From: Nymphaea colorata
Lineage: Eukaryota > Streptophyta > Magnoliopsida > Nymphaeales > Nymphaeaceae
Assembly: GCF_008831285.2 (NCBI RefSeq)
Contig: NC_045144.1
Coordinates: 1,054,001-1,118,000, forward strand
Direction of reading: 5' to 3'
Length of the DNA stretch: 64,000 nucleotides
The notes beneath the pieces are model-generated. The model was not told the DNA's origin and made no database searches. It was given only the letters and a program-made list of their open reading frames with translations. A program made the translations under genes and the position numbers. Shown here in pieces: positions 45,727 to 56,699 of the stretch. Position 1 is the stretch's first letter. The number at the start of each line of letters is the position of its first letter.

Positions 45727-45840
45727 CTTCATTCTCGAGCACTTTCTTCTTGCTCCTCCTTTTGCCCTCAAGCGACGTAGACAAACCTAGGAGCGGCTTC
45801 CACGCCTCAATGCCCAGATCGCCCATTCTGTTCTACAAGT
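45727..45840 (-). CDS. First coding exon of an unrecognised host gene
   Basis: Minus strand: an acceptor 'acgattgcag' at 45841, 14 nt of leader, then ATG at 45826 and 33 full codons starting 'MGDLGIEAWKPLLGL' and continuing with a basic 'KRRSKKK' stretch. It closes at 'GAATGAAG|gtagag', a good donor. The exon is clean, GC-richer than its surroundings, and preceded by a spliced 5' leader, so it looks like the true start of a host gene. I do not recognise the family. The next exon is not identifiable and a LINE lies downstream, so the gene may be broken or may have long introns. Confidence 0.5.
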
Positions 45841-45896
45841 CTGCAATCGTAAAACCCACAAGGGACCACCCAAAAACTCTTCAAACTCTCCCGGTG

Positions 45897-46540
45897 CATC
45901 AAACAAGAAAGGAAACAAACTCTGGCAAGGGTTTAAGCAAGAGAACATCCACAGCGCCTGAACCGCCAAACTAATCCATCTGCACGCCAAACATGTACTA
46001 AATCTAATCACCGATAACGTTCGAGAAGAGAAACAATAAATCAAAGGAAAATCAACTTGCAATGTCCAACACTCTAACTGATCAGAAAGCACGAAATGAA
46101 GACGAAAGAAAGAAGCACGTAATCACAGCCCGCATTCAACTGAATAGGTGAAAAATCCTCAGAAATTGAGAGAAACCCTAAAAAGAATTCCAGCTAGGAG
46201 GAAAAAGGGAGATGAAGTAAAATGATCCATCAAACAAGAAAGAAAACAAACTCTGGCAAGGGTTTAAGCAAGATAACATCCACAGCGCTTAAACTGCCAA
46301 ACTGATCCGTCCGCACACCCAACACATACTAAATCTAATCACCGGTAACACTCGAGAAAAACAATAAATTAGAGGCCATGTTGTAATGTCCACACTGTAA
46401 CCAATCGGAGAGCGCGAAACAAAGAAGAAAGAAGGAAGCCCGTAATCGCAGTCCGCATTCAACTGAATAGACAAAAATTACCTTAGAAATTGAGAGAAAC
46501 CATGAAAAGAATTCCAGCTAGGAGGAGAAAGGGAGACGAA
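45897..46540 (-). repeat. 331-bp tandem duplication of leader exon and intron start
   Basis: 'catcaaacaagaaaRgaaac' starts copies at 45897 and 46228. Both run through 'tctggcaagggtttaagcaa', 'ctaaatctaatcaccg' and 'gaattccagctaggagga'. In the copy nearer the promoter the minus-strand leader ends 'ctaag|gtaatt', a usable donor (about 46482). In the other copy the same place reads 'ctgag|gatttt', so the GT is lost. Only one leader exon copy can splice normally. Confidence 0.8.
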
Positions 46541-46700
46541 GTACAACCTCTTTTGCTTTTCCTCTTCAAAAACGAGAGAGAGAGAGAGAGCAGTGCTACG
46601 AGATTTGTTGTTACCGTGGGTTTAAAAGGGCAAACCGAATCTGTAACCGACCCGAAAAGAATTTTCCAATACACCGGGTCCGTCAATTTTCACGACAGGT
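46540..46700 (-). promoter_or_regulatory. Promoter and 5' leader of the 45.8-kb gene
   Basis: Minus strand: a short (CT)n tract (46570-46589), usual in plant leaders near the transcription start, is preceded at about 46620-46635 by 'gcccttttaaaccc', a weak TATA-like element. The region is GC-richer than the rest. Downstream it joins the leader exon described above. Confidence 0.4.
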
Positions 46701-46749
46701 TGGCTTGGATATCTAATCAAAACCGGATCTCATTTAACCTATAACATAA

Positions 46750-47600
46750 CATGTAAGTCCAAAATGATTTTGCTCCAGAAAATATTGGGGTTCAGTTTCT
46801 GGATTAATTGCACACCAAGTATCTACGAATTGTGGATTCTCCAATTGGATCAGGTTTGCAAAGAGATCTATCGTCTGGCTCGTGAAAATTGAAGAGGGTT
46901 TGTAATTAAGCGATCAATGTGCTAGTTGAAGCGTTACGAGATGGTTTCTCGATGCACCAAAAGCAAACCAAGTATCTTAAGAGCAGTACAGATGACTTAA
47001 ATTTGGGTGGTAGGTAAATTTGGGTGGTAGGTCTCCATGCTCACCAAATGAGATCTTGGAAAGCTTAATGAGTCAGCACATATGGTCATTGTTCTTGGCC
47101 AATTTAAAAATGGTTTTTCTAATTGACAAAGTTTCTAAGAGAAGGAAGAAGAAGAGGAAGAAAAGTAAAGCTCTGTCAACAATTTGGTTTCCAACGTTCT
47201 GATTTTCCTTCGATCTTTCCCTTATAAAATTTATTTAATAACACATATTTTGGAACATGTACTTTACCACTTATATATGTCCAAACACAAAAACACATCC
47301 CACTTAATTTTCAACAAAAAAGATAAAATGGTAGGTAGTATATAGCTGAATGTCTAGAAAACGTAGATCAGTTCAAATGCATAAGCCTTACAAATGTTTG
47401 GTTGTCTGAAACACCCATTTTTGGGATGCTGGGACCGAGGTGCTTAGATTAGCATGGGCTGGGCCTGGTGGTAATGTGACTCTAGAAAATCAAGGGTTTA
47501 CACCCTAATGGGGACTGAGTCAAGTATAAACGTACACCTGCACCATCTTGTTTCAAGGAGGGACAAAAGGTGGGTCTTAAAAGTGGTTTAAATGTGACAC
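46750..47600. other. No gene recognised
   Basis: Includes a 15-bp direct repeat 'aatttgggtggtaggt' at 46999 and 47015. Short open frames only. Confidence 0.45.
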
Positions 47601-47617
47601 TTGGCATAGTACATGCT

Positions 47618-47790
47618 CTCTCTCTCTCTCTCTCCAGCCACACATACACAGATGACCAATGGTAAGTCATCTGCAGCCCTTGTTCTTCCTTCCTCTTCTA
47701 ATCTCTCTCTCTCTCTCCAGCCACACATACACAGATGACCAATGGTAAGTCATCTGCAGCCCTTCTTCTTCCTTCCTCTTCTAATTTGTC
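47618..47790 (+). repeat. 83-bp tandem duplication, nearly perfect
   Basis: (CT)n plus 'ccagccacacatacacagat', through 'ctgcagcccttSttcttcct', occurs twice, starting at 47634 and 47717. I see one difference over the core (ttgttctt against ttcttctt). High identity means a recent event. Confidence 0.92.
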
Positions 47791-47819
47791 TCTCTCTCTC
47801 TCTCCCTCTATAGCAAGGG

Positions 47820-48110
47820 TTCTGAGCTCTCAAAAACCTTTTTGCTTGAGCGAGGGTTTTGATGGTCCCCTTGCTCGCTCGAGTGAGGTTCCCTGGTTCT
47901 CTACTCAAAATCCTCGCTCGAGCGAGGGTTCCCCGGTTCTCTACTCAAAATCCTTAAGTGAGGTTTCTCTGGTCAAAACCAAGTACCTTACTCACATGAG
48001 CTTGGGTTCTCTGCTTGAGCTGAGCCAGGGCTCTCAGCCTCTGAGCCCATAACCCTCACTCGAGGGATCTATCGCTTGCTCAATTGAGGGCTTTGAGCAC
48101 AAAACCCTTG
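47820..48110 (+). repeat. CTCGAG-rich palindromic repeat cluster
   Basis: Variants of 'gctcgctcgagYgagg' recur at 47844, 47874, 47920 and 48053, with two ~58-bp direct copies of 'ggttcYcYggttctctactcaaaatcct' (47886 and 47930). 47920-47935 is a perfect 16-bp palindrome, 'cctcgctcgagcgagg'. No coding or known element assignment. Confidence 0.7.
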
Positions 48111-48249
48111 ATCTGATTTTTTTTTTAGGTTTTTGTCATTTCTTTTTTCTGCATAGGCCTTTGAAGTTTGGCTCTCATCATCTCGCCCCTGCAGCCATCT
48201 CTACCATCTCCTTTTGTAGCAAGGAAGAAAGAAGCGAGGCCTCTGCTGA

Positions 48250-48414
48250 AGGTAAACAATCTCGATGAGTTGAGCTCAAGTTCCATTATTGTCAACCGAT
48301 TCGATTTCAGGCGAGCTTTATGAAGCTTGGCTCGAGCTCGAACTAAGCAAAATAAGAGCCAAGCTGAGTTCGAGCTGGGTGAGCTCGGACTTGACTTGGC
48401 TTGTCTTCAGCCCT
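48250..48414. mobile_element. hAT-type MITE right-end fragment
   Basis: 'ggctcgagctcgaactaagc', 'gagttcgagctgggtgagct' and the end 'ggcttgtcttcagccctag' match the right half and terminus of the 13606-14044 family. The left part is missing or very diverged. Confidence 0.65.
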
Positions 48415-48422
48415 AGTTGTGA

Positions 48423-49226
48423 TGCATGAAGAAATTGAATCTCTGCATAGAAATCAAACATGAAAGCTTGTAAATTACTTAAGGACAAGATGATGATTTT
48501 TTGCAAGTGTGTCTTTAAGAAAAAGGAAGGTACCTCACAGTTAGTAGATGCAAAGGACAAAGCTTGGTTAGTTGCAAAAGGCTACAACTAGGTAGAAGAA
48601 ACTAATTTTAGTGATATTTTTTTCTCTTGTTGATAAGCATAGTTCTATACTTGCTTTAGTTGCCATGTATGATATGAAATTAGAATAGCTTGATGTTAAA
48701 ATAACATTTTTATTTGGTAAATTATTAAAAGAATATATATTATATATATATATATATATACATCAATTATTTGATTTTGTTGTTGAAGGAAAAGATAATC
48801 ATGTGTGTTTTCTAAAGAAATCATTATATTACTTGAAGCAATCTCGTAAGCAGTAGTTGAGGGGCATGTTATCGTAACTTTATACAAGTCAAGAAAAGTT
48901 GATTATTTATTACGATAGTCAAAGTGTCGTTCACTTGACCAAAGATTAGATGTATCATGAGATGACAAAACATATTGATGTCAGGTATGATTTTATTCGA
49001 AGATATTATTGCACTGGATAAACTTATTGTGAAGAAAATTGGTACCATTGAAAATCCTGCATATGTTTTAACCAAGCAGTTCTAATTGCTAAGTTCAAGC
49101 AATGACTGAATTTGATTGGTGTTTTTACTTTTTAAGATGAGCCTTTTTCAGGCTATGTTGGTGAAGGTGGAGTCTGTAAACTATTTTGTCAAAGCTATGA
49201 TGGTGTATAAGTTAAGGAAGAGATTT
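48423..49226 (+). pseudogene. copia pol deletion derivative (locus B)
   Basis: Begins at the RT opening ('EEIESLHRNQT'), continues 'KKKEGTSQLVDAKDKAWLVAKGYN' in broken frame, and is interrupted by a TA microsatellite (48733-48763). It resumes 'VEGKDNHVCFLKKSLYYLKQS', then jumps straight to RNase H ('LRGMLS', 'YYDSQSVVHLTKD'). The pol end follows ('IALDKLIVKKIGT', 'NPAYVLTKQF') with a purine tract 'ttaaggaagagat'. Locus C (60318-60901) shares the same start, microsatellite site and internal deletion. Confidence 0.82.
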
Positions 49227-49650
49227 GTTACGTGTACCTTGAACCCCACATAAGAGAAATATTTTCCACTTAATGATGTGAGTTATGAAAAAATAAGGGA
49301 ACCATAAAGGGCACTCTTCCTTTTACAAATTAGGGTCTAGGGGTTTATTTCTTGGGAAAAATTTGAGAAAGAAAAGCGAAAAGAAGCATTTTGGCTCGCC
49401 ATTTACGACAAAGGCTCCATCTTTGAATTAGAGGCTATTTCTAGAGGTATTTGCCTATATTCTCCTTTTTGAGAGAGAAAAAGGTATTATCTTATTCTCT
49501 TCAGTTCCCTCCTTCTTGCGATTCCCTCTAGGGCATTGCTCGATTTGGGTCTTGAGGGATTTTATTGTATTGCCTCGTTGTAGCCTCTATTTGACTTGAT
49601 TAATAGTAGAATGGTGCTCCTCCTTTGCCCATGGATGTAAGCAAAGAGTG
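49227..49650 (+). mobile_element. copia LTR (locus B)
   Basis: Starts TGTTACGTGTACC directly after the purine tract and is colinear with 41046-41485. It ends in a deletion joining to a TG/CA microsatellite. Confidence 0.65.
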
Positions 49651-50760
49651 TGTGTGCATGCATGTGTGTGTGTGTGTGTAACTGAAATCAGCTGGCTACA
49701 TTTATACCAGAGAGTTATTTTTTTAAGCAAAACGGGTTGGAGGATCACCCCTACTCCATTAAAGCTGAAAGAATGAACGACTAATAAAAATAACAAATGA
49801 GCAGCTCAGACACTCAGTTCACCACCGCTCTTGTTTAGAGAGCAAGGATACCACTTCTATAGAAATGAAATCATTACACACAATGTTATTTTGAATCCAC
49901 CTGGAAAAACCAAAGACAACCCTGATGCGAGCAGGCAGATTATGGCCCATTGCAAAATTTCTGCAACGAAGACTTCCATGCTACACTATTAGATTTCAAG
50001 AATATACAAGAATTATCCTAAACTATTAGCGGAAATATCCAATTCAAATAAGCAGTATCCAAAACTGGCCCCCCTATTATTATCCACCAAGAGTTTACTC
50101 CTTTCATGAACTATCTTTCCAAAGAAGCCCTGCATAGAATCTTCCTTGCTCCTTCCTTCATGAAGGTCAATTTATGACCCAACCCAACAAATTCTTAGTA
50201 AGCCAAAAAAGGGTAAAAAACTAAAAATACTAGTTCTTTTCCACAATTGAATCGCTCACTCCACATGTAGTGGCCAATCTTGCTTTAATATCATTCAACA
50301 CAGGCATTCCAAACTTCTTTTTTGCCTCTCTTGTTTTCCTGCACACTTCTGGTGTTTAACCTTGTTTCTAAAACACCATATTCTCCAAATGACAAGATTA
50401 AAACCAAACCTCCCAACATTTCTTCATCTCTTTCATAGCAGTCTTTTGTTAAACCACCACACAATCTTAGCGCAAATGTCCCTAACTGGCTTCCGACCAA
50501 TGCCAAATCATGCAGCCACAAAAGCCCAAATATTAGCAGTGAAGGAGCAAGTAGACAATGGTTTGATGTCACATGCTTTGCAATAAAATAGATCGATGCC
50601 ATGTTTAGGCCAAAACGTTGTGCCCTAACTTCCGTGGGTAGCCTCCATGTAACTCCCACGAATTTTTCTTTTTCTTTAATTATTGTGAAAACATAAATAT
50701 AGGTACAGGTTATAAATGGTAGATTTAAATGACTCTTAAAAATAGTTGAAACTATCAACT
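49650..50760 (-). mobile_element. LINE 3' end: zf-RVT region and 3' tail
   Basis: Minus-strand frames at 50758-50230 carry 'WRLPTEVRAQRFGLN' and a shifted 'LLLHC' stretch, then 'HLENMVF' and 'NKRGKKEVWN'. This is the C-terminal zinc-binding and tail part of plant LINE ORF2 (family '.LPT.D.L..RG....C..C....E...HLLLHC', '..W.ERN.R.F'). The tail (50085-49650) is shared with 42080-41690. This copy is 5'-truncated: no RT core is present. Confidence 0.65.
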
Positions 50761-53299
50761 ACATAATAGAGGGGCAGTATGGAAAGGAAGGAAAGGGGTT
50801 ACTAAACATATACCTGGCTGGAAGAAGTAACTGAAATAGTAAAAATAGAAAAAAAAAATTGAAAGGTTATATTTCGGAAAAGTGAAAGTGAAAGCTAACC
50901 CTGTTTTTCCTGCATCTTGGGGTGAAGATCAAGAGCAAAGAGGAACTGGTCCACATGACTATCATCCGCGGCTTGGAGGATCAAGAAAGCTATGGAGCTA
51001 GGGTGCTGATAGTAAAAAATCAGGGGCTGTACAGTTAGAGAGACCCTGGTAAGTGTTATTAGTTTCTTTTATACATAGTCTGTATAGGTAGGTATATATA
51101 TAATAAGCAAGGAGAATTCTACTTGGTGGGGCTGAAATTACACATGAGAATGCATGTTTTGCAAAGAAATCATTTTAGACTACCTTGGAACGACAGCCCT
51201 CTTGGTGGACTGAATTGACTGCAGCATGAAGCAATAAGGTATGGGGATATTCAGACATCAGCATGTAGTTCATGTATGTTATGCTCATGAAATATAGATG
51301 CATTAAGTAAATATGTAATGTGTATCCGAACAGGCCTAGAGTAATAAGTAGGCTGTTGGACTGAAATAGTTAGTATGCATTACATTAAAATGAAAGGATG
51401 ATCACGATTATGGAGTTGTTTCTGAAATTTAGAATACAATCAGATTTATTAAGGAAGTATTTTGCATGATCAGTCTTACATAGATGGTGAATGTATTGGT
51501 GATGTGACGTGATGATATATAAATTTCAGATGTGCATAGATTGATATTTTCTGTAGCTGGTGGCACTTAGTTGTAAGTTCAACAGGGAAAACCCTGTTCT
51601 TATGAAGATCTGTATATATATATAAATATATATGCATCTATATATAAGGTACACATATAGATCTTCAGTGTATACTTATACATACTTATATGTAGCTGTG
51701 AATTCAATTTGCGGGATATATGTTGCAGTAGCTGGACTGAATACAAATGTGCTTGCATGTTGAAATGATATGGGTGGTAAGTTCCTTCGTGAATGGGTTG
51801 GTGATGATAGGAAACTGTAGATGTATATCACCAAAATTCAGTAGGAGTAGGATATATCAACCATGTCTCTTAGCTATTATGTTTCTGTCATATCCTTCTA
51901 AGGATCTCATGCATTATGTTAGTGTTTAAATCATAACAAAACACAAGAAAGAAAAAGAGAGAGTCTTGCATCAACATTAACTAGACCTATGCAAAACATA
52001 ACACGATTGATACAAGGCCTACTTAGCAGGGGACTGCTTCGTACTCTATGATTGTCACTCAGTTGAAGTTAGTAATACTAGATATGTAGGGGAATATTTA
52101 ATCGTAATAGAAGCACACAGCTCTTATACATTGGTATGTTTATATAATAACACATAACAGAACTCAATCTGATTTGGGTGAGGAAATTCTGAAATACTCA
52201 GTCATCCCTTGATGACATGCTGAGCAACAGTGAGTAGCCGCACATGCTTAGAATGGTTGGAAATAAAAATTATTTAGTAAACCTGAGATTTGATTAAAGA
52301 ACAGTAAGATTCTCGTGTTATCTACGAATTAACCAGAAGAGATCAATGGGATGAATCTAAAGAGATAGAATCACCTTTTTGAGTAAGGTTAGCCTAGGAA
52401 TGTCATCAAAGGAATTGTTGTTTTGCCTAATACAGAAAATTCATTCAATAAGCAAAACTAACAAGAACAGGGGAACCAGAAATAGAATCAGGATAAAAAA
52501 TTTACAGAAATTTTCAGGACAGGAAATGAGAATACACCAAATGGAAACTAGTAGAAGTCGACAATCAAACTTCTAAAATATCTGGTTGAAACTGTTGGCT
52601 GAAACCACCAAGCTCCATAAGAGTTAAGGTATTATTGTAGGGTGTGTGCAGTGTGGGGCTGAATGGAGAAAAACTGTAAAAGATGTGGTTTCAGAGATCG
52701 GTGTAGCTAACTTGGACATGTGGTTCTTCCTACTAAAAGTGATAAACATGAATACAAAGGTAAAATGTTGAAAGCAACTACTGAGAACAAAGAAATTCCA
52801 GTAGGGAGGAAACAAAAAAAAAGCTAGAGATGTAATAAACAATTGTATATAACGCTACAGTTCTTTAACAAAGAGCTGAGGTAACTCAAACGTTGCTATC
52901 TCATGTACTTAAATTAAGTTGGTTGTGCCCTCAATATGAACAAATTGTGAGGGGACAATAGCCTGAATCATTAGTATAAAGCCTTAGGGTGGTTCAGCCA
53001 TATATATATATATATAAACAAGGAGATATATGAATGTATGAGGTGTATTCCATACCAGTGGATACACATATATACGAATTGATAAAGGACCATAAATAAA
53101 CAAAGTTTGGTAGTGTATACCTGATGTGTATGTTATAGTGGTTGTCCCTAATTCTTGGGAATTTAAATTGGCTAGACTGGTTTTGTTTTGGGATTGGGGC
53201 CTAAAGTTGGCTTTCAGGAGAGTTAATAAACTATGTCTAGTAAGGATAACCCTCACATTTGAATGCATAGAACAAGGCGTGGACTATGTTTTATACAAT
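50760..53299. other. No gene recognised
   Basis: 2.5 kb without domains. A short exon-like stretch at 50930-51000 reads 'EDQEQRGTGPHDYHPRLGGS' but stops at once. TA microsatellites lie at 51613-51640 and 53000-53017. It lies just before a gypsy LTR and may be non-coding element DNA. Confidence 0.4.
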
Positions 53300-54225
53300 G
53301 GTACATGCGAGTGTGAGCATGAACTTTGGTCTAGTAGTTGGTTTTGTCTAGGGAGATGGTGATGTGCACGAGCTTACTTTAGTCGCACGCTCCTCCGTCT
53401 GCGCTTGATGACCCACAGGGTATTGGGCGGCACAAGGGCTCGGGATTTTGTTATGCTTTTGGTTGGAGAGCAGGGCGTCTCCTGATCCCTCAACCCGAGT
53501 GCCTAGAGGGGCCGGTCTACCACTTTGGGTAACACCGGTGGTTGGACCCTGCTGCTGCAGCGACGATCTGGGATATCTCAGGAGGCTTCACTTCAGGTTA
53601 CCCTTGTTCAGTTTGGATCGCATGGTGAAATATAATCTGTGCAACCTGTGAGTTGTGCCTATAGGGTTTTTTGTTGTTGGTTCGTCACGATGACCATGAT
53701 CATTGTTAATGGACCATGGTTATAGTTCTACAAACATATGGAGGTCAGGTACACCTCATTCATAATGATAAGATCTAACCCTAAGGTGCATTATGGATTG
53801 ATGACTTACGGACATCGACCATAAAGTCCCCATATGTATTGTTTAACATAATTCTAAACTTATTTTGTCATACCATGTTCCATGAATGACTGGATGTTTC
53901 CATACTCAAAAGAAATCTGACTCTTCTTTCGATCCCTATAGGTAGTTCTTGAGAGATCGTGGCTACAGGAGTGACATCCTCAGTCTTTGTGATGGACCGG
54001 CATTGGCAATCTGGACACTACGTCGAGTCTGGACTTTATGGATACTTTAGTTGTTTTAGTCTAAGTGTTCTATGTGGAGTCAAAAAGGGTGTCTCTTTTG
54101 TTGGCATTTGATTTGTTTTCTGTTTTGGTCATTGCTCAAGTTTGTTCGGAATAAGACTCAATGTTTCTTCTGTTATTATCTATAAAAAAAAAATTGGTGT
54201 CAAAAAACTTGGGTCATGACACCCC
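53300..54225 (+). mobile_element. LTR of a Ty3/gypsy element (copy 2)
   Basis: Partner of 20710-21616, with GC-richer and better kept landmarks. It ends '...cttgggtcatgaca'. Near 54380 the inverted motif 'tgtcatgaccc' occurs, which could be the start of another LTR of the family, since LTR termini are short inverted repeats. No gag follows. Confidence 0.65.
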
Positions 54226-54518
54226 AAAGCTACCTATATAGACTACCCAACAAGCCCTAGGAAGGAGCCAGACAGCTAGATTTTCTTTCTCCAATTAATA
54301 GTTGTACTCTTTTTTCAAATCCTCTCCCAAATCTGGCTTTTGGATGTGATTGGAGGGTTGTTGTTACGCCAACATACGGTGTCATGACCCTGGATCAGTT
54401 GAACATTACACCTTTCTCCTATAGAAGCAAAAACTTTCCATCTGGCTTCCCCCTTATATCTCAGTAGTGCATTTTCCATGTTGACCTTAAGTCTTCCTGC
54501 TAATTAACGAGATTGTGT
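54226..54518 (-). other. Flank between gypsy LTR and copia element
   Basis: Left side of the host sequence into which the TA...TA copia element inserted. The right side is LINE RT (59378 on), so this should be the rest of that LINE. A minus-strand stretch reads 'YKGEARWKVFASIGER', but I do not recognise it as a LINE motif. Confidence 0.3.
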
Positions 54519-54523
54519 AACTC

Positions 54524-54823
54524 TAAAGGAAAGAGAGAACTTCTATTTTTCTATTTGTGCTTTTCTGTCGCACTACTTTACAATGAGCACAATTGTGCTT
54601 TGTATACTAAAAACAAAAGAATATTCTTAAAAAGATATTTTCTGTTATAACAAATAGTTGTTGCTTTGCTCGACCACGAATTCCAGCATTGCTCTGCTCC
54701 ACCATGAGTTCCAGCAAGCCTAGCCACTTCTAATCTTTCACGCAAGGCCTGATATCAAAAATATTTCATAATACATCTAACGGATACTGATTTTCTTTGG
54801 AGTGTATTTCAGCTGAGTTAATA
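54524..54823 (-). mobile_element. 3' LTR, TA...TA type
   Basis: 300 bp, preceded on the minus strand by the purine tract 'tttgaggggta'. The pol reading frame runs through the tract and about 19 codons into this LTR before stopping (54766). The TATA motif is TATACAAAG, mutated relative to the 5' LTR. Confidence 0.9.
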
Positions 54824-55420
54824 TACCCCTCAAACTGGATTGGGTGTTGTAGCTTTAGTCCAAGTTTGTTCCTTAAATAAAGAAATCGAGCTCGTCCCAA
54901 TGGTTTTGTGAAGATATCTGCCACCTGTTCTGCTGAAGGGATATATCTGGTTTCAAGGAGTTTGGATGCAACTCTTTCTCTGATATAATGGTAGTCCAAT
55001 TCAATGTGTTTGGACCTGCTGTGCATTACTGGGTTAATGGTCATGTGTAATGCAGACATATTATCATAGTACAATATTGGTGTCTTGGATAGACTAACCC
55101 CAATATCACGCAATATATAAGTGATCCAAGTCATCTCTGCTACTGTCGAGTTTAATGCACGGTACTCTGCTTCTGAGCTTGAACGTGCTACTTTCGGCTG
55201 TTTCTTAGCAGACCATGAGATGCAGTTTGGCCAAGATAAATGCCATATCCAGTTGTTGAACGTCGGGTGATTGGACACCCAGCCAATCAGTGTCAGAGTA
55301 CCCTTGAAGAAGCATGCAATCAGTTGGTTGTATCCAGAGTCCATGTTCTATAGTGGCCTTCACATATCTGAGACTTTTCTTAACTAATTGAAAATGGAAT
55401 TGAGATGGTGATTTCATATA
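54766..55420 (-). pseudogene. RNase H of the TA...TA copia element
   Basis: Reads 'PKVARSSSEAEYRALNSTVA', 'PILYYDNMSALHM' and 'HIELDYHYIRERV', ending 'EQVADIFTKPLGRARFLYLR' and 'KLGL'. This is a nearly complete copia RNase H with SEAEY and YYDN active-site blocks. A frame change near 55205-55344 separates it from the RT connection. The frame runs on through the purine tract into the LTR. Confidence 0.88.
54824..54842 (-). promoter_or_regulatory. Polypurine tract
   Basis: Minus strand 'cagtttgaggggta' just before the 3' LTR, the priming site for plus-strand synthesis in LTR elements. Confidence 0.7.
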
Positions 55421-56345
55421 CTATTGAGATGGTGATTGCATATACTGTGACACAAAATTGACACTGTATGCCAAGTCTGGACAGTGAAGGTAAGATATTG
55501 CAGACAACCTACTATGCTTCGAAAAAATGTGGCAACTTGGAAACATGGGCTCGACTGATTGCAATGAGGAGTTTCTGCCATAGGTGTGTTGCTAGGCTTA
55601 CAATCACTCAAGTTTGCATGTTGAAGAATTTCCTTTGCATATCTTGTTTGATTTAAGAATATGGCATCTTCTTCTTGTTGTACTTGTATGCCTAGGAAGT
55701 GATGGACATCTCCTAGATCTTTCATAGCAAAAGCTGAACTGATATCTGCAATAAAACTTATGATTATATCTTGTCTATCACCAGTAATTAGAATATCATC
55801 AACGTATAAAAGAAGCAATATGGTTCCATGCTCACCTTTATAAATGAACAGCGATGAGTCTACTGGACTGCAGAAAAACCCATAATTTGTCAGCAAGTTG
55901 CTGAATTTGTCAAACCACATTCTTGCAGATTGACATATAAAGCCTTATTTAGTCTACAAATGTAGTTAGGCTTATTTGGGTCTCTAAATCCTGGTGGCTG
56001 ATCCATGAAGACAGGTTCATCTAGTTCGCCATGGAGGAAAACATTCTTGATGTCCATTTGATGTATCCTCTATTTTCTTGACAAGGCAACAGTAAATATA
56101 ATTCTGATTGTTGTTGGCTTAATAAAGGGTGAAAGTGTTTCAATGAAGTCCACTCTTGGTATTTGGTTGTATCCCTTTGCCAAAGCCTCGCCTTCAACAT
56201 GTCCAAGCTTCCATCCACTTTAACTTTGGCTTTGAAAACCCACTTGCATCCAATGATGTGTTTTGCATGTTTTCTTGGAACCAAGTCCCACGTTTCAGTG
56301 GTTTTAAGAGCATCATCTCCTCCTTCATGGCAGCTGCCCAACCTC
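55414..56345 (-). pseudogene. Reverse transcriptase of the TA...TA copia element
   Basis: The N-terminal part (56341-56021) reads 'TWDLVPRKHAKHIIGCKWVF' and continues through broken frames. The second part (55920-55414) opens '[15 protein letters not shown]' and has an intact catalytic box, 'LLLYVDDILITGD', then 'AMKDLGDVHHFLGIQV'. This is the only RT in the window that keeps YVDD. A frameshift and stops between the parts inactivate it. Confidence 0.88.
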
Positions 56346-56699
56346 TATGTGATAAGGCTTCTTTGATAGAATCAGGTTCTTTAGGAAGTAATGTACATGA
56401 CAGTAGGTATAGTGGGTTGGGTTAACTATTCCATGCATCGAATGTGTCTCAATCTACTGTATGAGAGTTGGTGTTATGCCTACTTCAGGTTTTGCTCATT
56501 TGCAAATGTGTTGTCTCCTGTGAGTTGTTGTTTTCCTGCTCATTAATGTTCAAACTTCTGATGTGAGAGCTTGAAGTATTGTGGTTATGTTCATCACCAA
56601 CCACTTCCTCTATTCCATGCATCTTGGCTATTTCACTTTCTGACAAAACAGACATAGGTTCTTGTTCTTGTGTCTTGGCGCCCAAGTATTTCTTTGTTT

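Noticed and set aside
48696-48887. Minus-strand open frame near a TA run
   Set aside because: Antisense to the copia RT derivative and its microsatellite.
50291-50758. 155-codon minus-strand open frame as a possible intact gene
   Set aside because: Reads as the degraded C-terminus of LINE ORF2 and shares its tail with the LINE at 42 kb.
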